Source: an uncultured Clostridia bacterium
GTDB lineage: Bacteria > Bacillota > Clostridia > Oscillospirales > Acutalibacteraceae
Direction of reading: 5' to 3'
Assembly (NCBI GenBank): GCA_944384815.1
Contig: CALWUW010000025.1
Location: forward strand, 1 to 64,000
Length of the DNA: 64,000 bases
The notes beneath the pieces are model-generated. The model did no database searches. It was not told the DNA's origin and saw only the letters and a list, made by a program, of their open reading frames with translations. Below are positions 55,141-63,082 of this stretch, in pieces; positions within the stretch are counted from its first letter, which is position 1; every line of letters begins with the position of its first letter. Made by a program: the position numbers and the translations under genes.

Positions 55141-55803
55141 ATGAAACTTTTTTCCAAACAGATTGACAGGCGAATCGCTGCTTATCAGCGAGAACTGATT
55201 GAAACCCACTATGAAGAAGTGGAAAATATGTATAAACAAATCCGCGGTTGGCGCCATGATTACCGAAATCACATCCAAGTGATGAAAGCGTATGCGGCGA
55301 ACGGAGATCTGCATGCCATTCAAAAATATTTGGACGAACTGGAAACAGATTTATCTACGGTGGATACGGTGATCAAAACCGGAAACCCCATGGCGGACGC
55401 TATTTTAAACAGCAAAATTTCTCTTGCCAAATCCAGGCACGTCCCGGTGAAAGCGGATGTTTTTATTCCTCTTGCTTTAAAAACTTCCGAGATTGATCTA
55501 TGCGTCATCATCGGCAATCTTTTTGATAATGCCATTGAAGCCAGTATGGCGCTTCCCGAGGAAAAACGTCTGATCCGTATTTACATGGATATGAAAAATA
55601 CACAGCTCTATATTTCCTTTACTAATTTTACCGCCACCAAAAAACAGCAAAAGAAAAACGGAAAGTTTCAAACTACAAAGGGTAAAGGGCATGGTTTTGG
55701 TTTGGTCCGAATGGATACGATTATTGAACGTCTGGACGGATACATCAACCGAAACAGCGAGGACGGCGCATTTACCACAGAAATATTGATTCCGCAAAAA
55801 TAA
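55141..55803 (+). CDS. Soluble GHKL histidine kinase, cassette 1
   Basis: 220 residues. The H-box is GWRHDYRNHI (His39), the N-box NLFDNAIEA and the G-box GHGFGLVRM, as in AgrC/CitA-like kinases of the GHKL type that pair with LytTR regulators. Unlike AgrC it has no membrane helices: only about 30 polar residues precede the H-box, probably a coiled coil. Its input must come from a partner protein or the cytoplasm. It starts 12 bases after the regulator with GGAGG before the ATG. Confidence 0.9.
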   Translation: MKLFSKQIDRRIAAYQRELIETHYEEVENMYKQIRGWRHDYRNHIQVMKAYAANGDLHAIQKYLDELETDLSTVDTVIKTGNPMADAILNSKISLAKSRHVPVKADVFIPLALKTSEIDLCVIIGNLFDNAIEASMALPEEKRLIRIYMDMKNTQLYISFTNFTATKKQQKKNGKFQTTKGKGHGFGLVRMDTIIERLDGYINRNSEDGAFTTEILIPQK

Positions 55804-55805
55804 TG

Positions 55806-55868
55806 CAGTTCGTCCCCCAAAAACAACAATTCATCCCCAAATCCACACAGTTGGTAAAGAATGCAGTA
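55806..55868 (+). promoter_or_regulatory. Three 21-bp-spaced LytTR-type repeats, cassette 1
   Basis: CAGTTCGTCCCC at 55806, CAATTCATCCCC at 55827 and CAGTTGGTAAAG at 55848: the same core at exact 21-base steps, two helical turns. A TACACT -10 candidate follows at 55867 without a -35. This fits an activator-dependent promoter for the ABC pair. Confidence 0.72.
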
Positions 55869-55896
55869 CACTGCCATATAGAAAGGGGTGGAAATT

Positions 55897-57738
55897 TTGA
55901 AAAGTAAAAAAGAAAAAAAAGAGAAACCCAAGTATAATATGTGGCAGTGTTCCGCTTATATGATTGCACTTGCCTGGCGCGAAAAAGAGAAAAAAGTCCT
56001 GTTTTTGTGCTTACTACAGGTTTTTCTTGCCGTGGCAAGCAACCTGGTAAACCTTTATGTATCCCCAGCTATTTTATCAGTTGTGGAACGGCAAGCTTCG
56101 ATTACAGAATTGCTGACAACTGTTTTGATTTTCGTACTGCTGATTATGTTTTGCTCTGCTTCAACTTCCTATGTAAATTCCAATACCATACACGGAAGAA
56201 TTTCTGTCCGCTTGGCTATAATTTCCGATGTGAACAAAAAAGCTTGTACTACATCCTACCCTAACCTGACAGACGAAAAATTTATGAAGCTGGGTGGCAA
56301 ATGTGCACAAGCAACAAGCAATAATCGGGAAGCCACCGAAGCTGTCTGGGATACTCTTACATCGTTGGCCAAAAACAGTATAGGATTCGTTATCTATCTA
56401 TTTTTGTTGGTGTCGGTGGATATTTGGCTGATGTTCTTGATCTTACTGACCTCCCTGATCGGTTATTTTGTAAACAAGAAACTGACAGGTTACGGATACC
56501 GACATCGGGAGGAAGAGGGTAAGATTTCGGGAAAACTCTGGTACTCAATGATTTGGCAGGCTCGAAATAACACCGGGGCAAAAGATATTCGAATTTTCGG
56601 GATGAAGCCGTGGATGCAAGAAATCACCGACAAAGCAATGACGGCGTATACCGCCTTTCACCGCCGCGCGCAGAATGTCTACATCTGGGGCAGCATATTG
56701 GATTTGGTGCTAACGTTTCTGCGAAATGGGCTTGCTTATTTTGTTTTGATTCATCTGGTGCTATCAGGGAATTTAAGCGTTTCCGCCTTTCTGCTTTACT
56801 TTTCCGCGGTAGGGGGCTTTACGACATGGGTAACCGGAATTTTAGAAAGCATGACGACTTTGTACCGGCAAAGTCTTGATATTTCCACAATAAGAGAATT
56901 TCTGGAATACCCTGAGCCTTTTCGGTTTCAAGACGGGGAAAATCTTCCGGATTCTGCTGGTGTTCAGCACGAATTAAAGCTGGAACAGGTATCTTTCAAA
57001 TATCCGGGAGCGGAAAATTATACGCTAGAGAATATCAATCTCACCATTCACCCCGGAGAAAAACTTGCGGTTGTCGGACTTAACGGCGCAGGAAAAACTA
57101 CCCTTGTGAAGCTAATCTGCGGATTTTTCGATCCCACAGACGGAAGAGTTCTTCTTGACGGCAAAGATATCCGCAATTATAATCGGCGGGACTACTATGC
57201 GATGTTTGCAGCGGTATTTCAAAATTTCTCTCTGCTTGCGGGAACGGTGGCCGCCAATGTGGCACAGACAGATGAAAATTACGATATGGACCGGATAGAA
57301 GATTGCGTGAAAAAAGCAGGACTAACAGATAAAATTCATTCTTTAAAAGACGGCTATCAGACCAATTTAAACCGCACTGTTTATGAAGACGGCGCGGAGC
57401 TGTCCGGCGGGGAAACGCAGAAGCTGATGCTCGCACGTGCCCTTTATAAAAAGGCTTCTTTTATCATTTTGGATGAGCCGACCGCAGCCCTTGATCCAAT
57501 TGCGGAAGCAGATATGTACAACAAGTATAACGAAATGACAAAAGGCTGTACTTCCGTTTATATTTCCCATCGCTTGGCATCTACACGCTTCTGCGACCGA
57601 ATTCTCCTAATCAGTAATCACAAAATAGCGGAAGAAGGAACCCACGAGGAATTGCTGAAGTTATCCGGTGAATACGCACGATTATTTGAAGTCCAGAGTA
57701 AATATTACCGGGAGGAGGGTATTTATGAAAAAGGATAA
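55897..57738 (+). CDS. ABC exporter half-transporter, cassette 1, first subunit
   Basis: 613 residues: six-helix membrane domain (about 35-330), then an ATPase domain with Walker A GLNGAGKTT near residue 394, Q-loop FQNFSLLAG, signature LSGGETQK, ILDEPTAALDP and SHRLAS. All catalytic residues are present. No C39 peptidase domain, so it does not cut leader peptides. The TTG at 55897 is chosen behind AAAGGGGTGG; a GTG three codons earlier is too close to it. It pairs with the next gene (14-base overlap). Codon use looks more AT-rich than in the housekeeping genes. Confidence 0.9.
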   Translation: MKSKKEKKEKPKYNMWQCSAYMIALAWREKEKKVLFLCLLQVFLAVASNLVNLYVSPAILSVVERQASITELLTTVLIFVLLIMFCSASTSYVNSNTIHGRISVRLAIISDVNKKACTTSYPNLTDEKFMKLGGKCAQATSNNREATEAVWDTLTSLAKNSIGFVIYLFLLVSVDIWLMFLILLTSLIGYFVNKKLTGYGYRHREEEGKISGKLWYSMIWQARNNTGAKDIRIFGMKPWMQEITDKAMTAYTAFHRRAQNVYIWGSILDLVLTFLRNGLAYFVLIHLVLSGNLSVSAFLLYFSAVGGFTTWVTGILESMTTLYRQSLDISTIREFLEYPEPFRFQDGENLPDSAGVQHELKLEQVSFKYPGAENYTLENINLTIHPGEKLAVVGLNGAGKTTLVKLICGFFDPTDGRVLLDGKDIRNYNRRDYYAMFAAVFQNFSLLAGTVAANVAQTDENYDMDRIEDCVKKAGLTDKIHSLKDGYQTNLNRTVYEDGAELSGGETQKLMLARALYKKASFIILDEPTAALDPIAEADMYNKYNEMTKGCTSVYISHRLASTRFCDRILLISNHKIAEEGTHEELLKLSGEYARLFEVQSKYYREEGIYEKG

Positions 57739-59602
57739 AAAGCTGTTAACATGGCGTGAAGCATGGAAGTTAAACAGGCGAGCTTTTGCTCTAATTTATA
57801 AGCGATGCCCTCAGATGATTGTATCTCGGCTTATTTGTGTCGCATGGGACGCACTGACGCCTTATATCAGCATTTATCTTTCCGCTTTGCTGATTACTGA
57901 ACTGACTGAAACCCGAAATTCCACTGTACTGACCAGACTTGTCCTCGTTATTCTGATTTCGGCGGCACTGATTTCTCTTGCCGCGGCTTTTCTGCATAAA
58001 TGGCGCGATGTTGCATGTGCCGGACTGTATTATAAGGTGCAGCAGATATTTTTCGAAAAAATGATGAGTATGGACTACCCGGATGCGGATAATCCCAAAA
58101 CACATGAGATGTATAATACTATCGAGCAAAACCGCAACGGTGGCGGATGGGGACTTAATCAGGTATATGGTCACATTGAAAGGATTCTTTCGGCACTCCT
58201 TTCCTTGCTTGGCGGTGTTGCTTTAACAGTATCGCTTTTTACAAGCCGTGTGCCGGACTCCTCCGGTGGATATACCGTACTGAACCATCCGTTGTTTGTG
58301 CTGCTGATTATCGCGATTATGCTGATGATCACCTGCGTTGCACCTATGCTTGCCAATAAAGCGGGAAGCTATTATGCATTGAATTCTGATTCTCATAATT
58401 TAGGAAATCGTTTGTTTGGATATTTTGGTTTTTTAGGCTTCCAAAAAAACTTGTCAGAAGACATACGCATTTACCGGCAGGATTTACTTTGTGACAAATT
58501 TAGTAAAGACAAAACAGGAGCATTTTCCTCGAAAGGAATATTTTCAAAACTTGCAAGAGGGCCAATGGGTTTCTACTATGCAGCTTCATCGGCTATATCC
58601 GTTCTATTTACGGGAGTTGTCTATGTTTTTGTATGCCTAAAAGCGTTAGGTGGCGCTTTTGGAATCGGCGCCGTTACACAATACGTATCGGCTATCACGC
58701 GTGTTGCGGAAAGCATCGGCTCCTCCATAGGAATTATGGGGGATATGCGGAACAACGCTTCCTTCCTAAAGTTAATTTTTGAATTTCTGGATATTCCCAA
58801 CCGGATGTATCAGGGGAGCCTGACGGTAGAAAAGAGAATAGACCGGGATTATGAAATTGAGTTTTGCAATGTTTCGTTTCAATATCCCGGAAGCGAAACG
58901 TATGCGCTGCGAAATATTTCGATGAAATTCCGTGTAGGCGAACGACTTGCTGTCGTAGGGATGAACGGAAGCGGGAAAACCACCTTTATTAAGCTGCTTT
59001 GCCGTTTGTATGACCCAACGGAAGGTGAAATATTGCTAAATGGCATCAATATTAAGAAATACAACTACAATGAATATATGTCTGTTTTTTCCATTGTCTT
59101 TCAGGATTTCAAATTGTTTGCTTATCCGCTTGGTGAAAATGTAGCGGCAAAAACTAACTATGTGGAATCAAAAGCAAGACAGTGCTTACTGGATGCCGGA
59201 TTTAAAGAGCGACTACAGGAAATGCCCAATGGACTAAACACGTATTTATACAAAGATTTCGAAGAAAACGGCGTAGAGATCTCCGGCGGCGAAGCTCAAA
59301 AGATCGCTCTTGCCCGAGCGCTTTACAAGGACGCTCCTTTTATCATTCTGGACGAACCCACCGCCGCTTTGGACCCCATTGCGGAAGCGGAAGTTTACGA
59401 AAACTTTAATAAGATCGTAGGAAACAAAACCGCCATTTACATCAGCCACCGGCTTTCCTCCTGCCGGTTCTGCGACACTATCGCTGTATTTGATAACGGC
59501 CGGATCGTGCAGAAAGGCAGCCACGAAGCGCTCCTTTCCGATGAAACCGGCAAATACCATGAGCTTTGGCACGCACAGGCGCAGTATTATGTACACTCCT
59601 GA
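57725..59602 (+). CDS. ABC exporter half-transporter, cassette 1, second subunit
   Basis: 625 residues, membrane domain then ATPase (GMNGSGKTT, FQDFKLFAYPLG, ISGGEAQK, ILDEPTAALDP, SHRLSS). It likely forms a heterodimer with the first subunit for export or for peptide sensing. From about 59275 on the codons turn G+C richer (gcccgagcg, gaacccaccgcc), unlike the preceding part, so the gene may be a recombinant. Its last 49 codons recur as the fragment at 54107-54253. GGGAGGAGGG precedes the ATG. Confidence 0.9.
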   Translation: MKKDKKLLTWREAWKLNRRAFALIYKRCPQMIVSRLICVAWDALTPYISIYLSALLITELTETRNSTVLTRLVLVILISAALISLAAAFLHKWRDVACAGLYYKVQQIFFEKMMSMDYPDADNPKTHEMYNTIEQNRNGGGWGLNQVYGHIERILSALLSLLGGVALTVSLFTSRVPDSSGGYTVLNHPLFVLLIIAIMLMITCVAPMLANKAGSYYALNSDSHNLGNRLFGYFGFLGFQKNLSEDIRIYRQDLLCDKFSKDKTGAFSSKGIFSKLARGPMGFYYAASSAISVLFTGVVYVFVCLKALGGAFGIGAVTQYVSAITRVAESIGSSIGIMGDMRNNASFLKLIFEFLDIPNRMYQGSLTVEKRIDRDYEIEFCNVSFQYPGSETYALRNISMKFRVGERLAVVGMNGSGKTTFIKLLCRLYDPTEGEILLNGINIKKYNYNEYMSVFSIVFQDFKLFAYPLGENVAAKTNYVESKARQCLLDAGFKERLQEMPNGLNTYLYKDFEENGVEISGGEAQKIALARALYKDAPFIILDEPTAALDPIAEAEVYENFNKIVGNKTAIYISHRLSSCRFCDTIAVFDNGRIVQKGSHEALLSDETGKYHELWHAQAQYYVHS

Positions 59603-60163
59603 CCCTATCTTTGATTTTCCGCCGTACCGAATATCGGTACGGCGGAATTTCTTTTGCCTTTTTCCCCTACTAACTTGCACTCCCCTTTTTACATTTTCCT
59701 TTTCAGCATTGTGAGATAGAAATTTGTGTGGTATCCTGTATTTTATACGGAACTTTATCCATTAAAGGAGGGATCCTTTTGACCTATCAAATCGCTATCT
59801 GCGATGATCAGCAAGAGTCTCTGGAATACATTTCCGCTCTGGTGCAAAGCTGGGCGGAGCAGCAGGGAATCTCCGTGCGTATCTCCTGCTTTCAAAGCGG
59901 CGAATCCTTTTTATTCACCTATGCCGAACAGAAAAATTTTGACATTCTGCTTTTGGACATTGAAATGAACGCCATAAACGGCGTGGAACTGGCCAAGACT
60001 ATCCGAAAGGAAAACGACGGCGTACAAATTATTTTCATCACCGGCTTTCCCGATTACATCGCCGAAGGCTATGAAGTAGCCGCCTTGCATTACCTGATGA
60101 AGCCGGTTTCCTCTGAAAAGCTTCAGCAGGTTTTGAATCGGGCACTGGGAAAAATCAAAAAAG
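59454..60163 (+). repeat. Direct repeat copy B (about 710 bp)
   Basis: Counterpart of 54105-54814. It spans the 3' end of the second transporter gene, its terminator, the promoter region and the receiver domain of regulator 2. Confidence 0.9.
59615..59655 (+). terminator. Terminator, copy B
   Basis: TTCCGCCGTACCG pairs with CGGTACGGCGGAA, then TTTCTTTT. It ends cassette 1 before regulator 2. The loop differs from copy A but the stem is kept. Confidence 0.85.
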
Positions 60164-60516
60164 AGAAAAAATTTTTATGTTTCTCCGCAAACGGAGAAAC
60201 GGTGAGGATTGCCGCCGACGAAATTCTATTTGTGGAAGCCTTTGCACATTCTTGTACCATCACAACGGAAAATGGACGTATAGAAGTAAACGCCAGCATT
60301 ACTGCTGTAGAGAAAAATCTTCTGGAAACCTCTTCCCAAAACTTTATACGCTGCCATCGTTCTTACATTGTGGGTGTTAAATTTATTAAAAGCATTGGAA
60401 AAGCAGAACTCACCTTGGATAACGGCGCAAAAATTCCTCTTTCCAGAGGAAAATACGCGCCTGTAAACCAAGCCTTTATCCGTTATTTCAAAGGAGAATC
60501 GTCATGGGACTCATGA
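59779..60516 (+). CDS. LytTR response regulator, cassette 2
   Basis: 245 residues. The receiver (1-128) differs from regulator 1 at only about five residues, with Asp60 and Lys108 kept. The LytTR domain shares perhaps a third of its residues: ILFVEAFAHSCTITTENGRI and FIRCHRSYIVGVKFIKSI. The start is TTG behind AAAGGAGGGA, as in copy A. It overlaps the kinase gene by 13 bases. Confidence 0.92.
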   Translation: MTYQIAICDDQQESLEYISALVQSWAEQQGISVRISCFQSGESFLFTYAEQKNFDILLLDIEMNAINGVELAKTIRKENDGVQIIFITGFPDYIAEGYEVAALHYLMKPVSSEKLQQVLNRALGKIKKEKKFLCFSANGETVRIAADEILFVEAFAHSCTITTENGRIEVNASITAVEKNLLETSSQNFIRCHRSYIVGVKFIKSIGKAELTLDNGAKIPLSRGKYAPVNQAFIRYFKGESSWDS

Positions 60517-61172
60517 ATCTGTTATTTGGGAAAATGATTGATCGCAGAATTGCAGAATACCAAAATGACTTGATTACAAAACACTGCGACGAGGTTCAGA
60601 ACATTTACAGAACCATGCGCGGTTGGCGGCATGATTATCACAACCATATTCAAACTTTGCTGGCTCTCTCCGGGGATGAAAGCAAAACAAAAGAATATTT
60701 GCTGAAACTCAATGACGACCTGAGCAAAGTGGATACTGTTCTGAAAACCGGAAACGTTATGGTGGACGCCATCTTAAATTCCAAACTTTCCCTTATTTAT
60801 TCTAAAAACATCCGAACCAATGCGAAAGCCGTTGTTCCGGAAAATTTAAAAATATCGGAAATTGATCTATGCGTGATCATTGGAAATCTGTTGGACAACG
60901 CCATGGAAGCCTGCCTTCGGCAGACGGAAAAAGATGACCGTTTCATCCGGGTATTTATTGGTGTTATGAAAGACCAGCTTTATATTTCCGTTTCTAACTC
61001 TGTAGGCGGAGAAATTCACAAATCCGGGAAAACATATGTATCCAGCAAAAACAGCGCAACCCACGGTTTTGGTCTTATGCGCATCGATCGTTTAGCCGGA
61101 AAATATAACGGTTATGTAAACCGCCAAAACGAGGACGGTGTCTTCGCCACCGAGGTATTGCTGCCTCTTTGA
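60504..61172 (+). CDS. Soluble GHKL histidine kinase, cassette 2
   Basis: 222 residues. H-box GWRHDYHNHI (His43), N-box NLLDNAMEA, G-box THGFGLMRID. As in cassette 1 there is no membrane sensor domain. It shares roughly half its residues with the cassette 1 kinase, far less than the receivers share. AAAGGAG precedes the ATG at 60504, inside the end of the regulator gene. Confidence 0.9.
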   Translation: MGLMNLLFGKMIDRRIAEYQNDLITKHCDEVQNIYRTMRGWRHDYHNHIQTLLALSGDESKTKEYLLKLNDDLSKVDTVLKTGNVMVDAILNSKLSLIYSKNIRTNAKAVVPENLKISEIDLCVIIGNLLDNAMEACLRQTEKDDRFIRVFIGVMKDQLYISVSNSVGGEIHKSGKTYVSSKNSATHGFGLMRIDRLAGKYNGYVNRQNEDGVFATEVLLPL

Positions 61173-61206
61173 TACCATTGGTGCAAAAATTCATACCATT
61201 CGTGCA
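61172..61206 (+). promoter_or_regulatory. Two 21-bp-spaced LytTR-type repeats, cassette 2
   Basis: ATACCATTGGTGCA at 61172 and ATACCATTCGTGCA at 61193, 13 of 14 bases the same and exactly 21 apart. They begin on the last base of the kinase stop. A TATGCT -10 candidate is at 61231. The repeat differs from that of cassette 1 apart from a TT-S-G-T core. Confidence 0.75.
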
Positions 61207-61261
61207 GAAATCGCCCAAACTGCGCCGCAGTATGCTAACATAACGGCAGGAGGTGGGGAAT

Positions 61262-63082
61262 GTGAAAAAGAAAAAAGCATCCTACCCTTTTTTATCCAAC
61301 ATGAAATATTTGTTTGCCGGTATATGGCACGTGCAAAAGAGAGCTACTGTAATTATTTTGCTGCGAGCTCCTCTTCTCGTTGTCATATCCTTCTTGGGAA
61401 TTTATCTTTCCAAAGAAGTTGTGGCAGCCGTCTCTGCCGAGAAAACAGTGGAAGAACTTTTGTGGACAATCGCCATTATCAGCGGCGGAATTCTGTTTTG
61501 CAGCGTTTGTGAAAAAATCTTCTACGCCATAATGTACAAACTGCTGATGGCTGCAGACCTTCACTGGCAAATGATTTTGTTTGAAAAAACGGTTTCCATG
61601 GATTACGAAAATTTGGAAAATCCGGACGGCCTTACAAAACTTTCCAAGGCAATGGGCAATTGCGGAAGCGAAGACAGCGTTACCCGCATAGCCGCGGAGG
61701 TTTTTTCTTCTCTTTTTTCCAACGTGATCGGAATTATAACCTATTCCGCAACCTTGTCTGTACTGAGCCCATGGATCACGTTGGTTGTAACCGTCAGCAC
61801 ACTTTCCGGTTTTTTCTTGCTGAAGCAAATTGGAAAATGGAGCTATAAAAACCGAGATCAATGGGCTGTTTACGATCGAAAGCTGACCTACCTGAAAGTC
61901 AATTCCGGGGATTTTCAGCGCGCCAAAGATATACGGCTTTACAAAATGACCCATTGGTTTATGAATGTTTTTGCAGACACTTTGAAAAAACGTATTGTTT
62001 GGTATAAAAAGGAACAAGCTTTTGGATTTAAAGTGGACCTGGGCATGGCTGCGCTTAACTTTCTGCGAGAAGGGTTTGCGTATGGGTTTCTGGTTTTCTT
62101 AATTTTTAATCAGGGCATGTCTGTTTCTGATTTTGTGTTGTATTTTGGCTTAATCGGTGGTTTCGCTACGTGGCTGCTGGGATTTGTCCGTAATATCGAA
62201 GCTTTGAACCGAAGTCATTTAGGCGTCTGCGAAATCCGGGAATTTCTGGATATTCCCGATCATCAAAATCACAGAAAGGGTATACCTTTGCCTAGCGAAA
62301 CGTTTAGTATTGAATTTAAAAACGTATCCTTCCGATATCCCAAAAACAATACAGACACTATACAGAATCTCAGCTTTAAAATTGAAAAAGGGGAAAAGAT
62401 CGCCATTGTGGGCCTGAATGGAGCCGGTAAAACAACTTTGGTAAAGCTTATGTGCGGGCTTTATACCCCCACAAGCGGCGTCATCTTAATCAACGGAGCT
62501 CCTGTTTCAAGCTATAACATTATAGATTACTACTCTTTATTCTCTGTTGTATTTCAGGAAATTTTCATGCTCCCTATGAGCATCGCAAGAAACGTATCCG
62601 CATCCAAAGAAGAAAACACCGATAAAGACAAGGTTATGAAAGCTATACAGCTTGCAGGATTGGCCGAAAAAATAAATTCTCTGCCTAAGGGAATCGAGAC
62701 AAATTTAGTGAAAAGTGTATACGACGACGCTATAGATCTTTCCGGAGGAGAACTTCAGAAACTTGCTTTGGCCAGGGCTCTTTATAAAGGCGGTAAAGCC
62801 TTGATTTTGGATGAACCTACTGCAGCATTGGATCCCATTGCCGAAAGCCGAATATACCGTGAATACGATCATATGTCCCAGGGCCATACTTCCGTGTTTA
62901 TCTCACACCGCCTTGCCAGCACACGATTCTGTGATAAAATTTTTCTTTTAGAGAACGGACGTATTGTTGAATCGGGAACACATCAGGAACTTTTGGATTT
63001 TGGAGGCAAATATTCTGAATTGTTTGAAATCCAAAGCCGGTATTACAGAGAGGATGTGTCTGCAAGTGAAATGGACGGATAA
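61262..63082 (+). CDS. ABC exporter half-transporter, cassette 2, first subunit
   Basis: 606 residues: six-helix membrane domain, then ATPase with GLNGAGKTT, FQEIFMLPMS, LSGGELQK, ILDEPTAALDP and SHRLAS. Complete catalytic set, no peptidase domain. Homologous to the first subunit of cassette 1 but clearly divergent. The GTG at 61262 is eight bases from AGGAGG; a GTG three codons earlier overlaps that site. The next transporter gene starts before its end. Confidence 0.9.
   Translation: MKKKKASYPFLSNMKYLFAGIWHVQKRATVIILLRAPLLVVISFLGIYLSKEVVAAVSAEKTVEELLWTIAIISGGILFCSVCEKIFYAIMYKLLMAADLHWQMILFEKTVSMDYENLENPDGLTKLSKAMGNCGSEDSVTRIAAEVFSSLFSNVIGIITYSATLSVLSPWITLVVTVSTLSGFFLLKQIGKWSYKNRDQWAVYDRKLTYLKVNSGDFQRAKDIRLYKMTHWFMNVFADTLKKRIVWYKKEQAFGFKVDLGMAALNFLREGFAYGFLVFLIFNQGMSVSDFVLYFGLIGGFATWLLGFVRNIEALNRSHLGVCEIREFLDIPDHQNHRKGIPLPSETFSIEFKNVSFRYPKNNTDTIQNLSFKIEKGEKIAIVGLNGAGKTTLVKLMCGLYTPTSGVILINGAPVSSYNIIDYYSLFSVVFQEIFMLPMSIARNVSASKEENTDKDKVMKAIQLAGLAEKINSLPKGIETNLVKSVYDDAIDLSGGELQKLALARALYKGGKALILDEPTAALDPIAESRIYREYDHMSQGHTSVFISHRLASTRFCDKIFLLENGRIVESGTHQELLDFGGKYSELFEIQSRYYREDVSASEMDG

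Noticed and set aside
55804-55896. A precursor peptide gene for a bacteriocin between kinase and transporter
   Set aside because: The 93-base gap holds the phased repeats and a -10 but no small open frame with a ribosome site. The same holds for 61173-61261.
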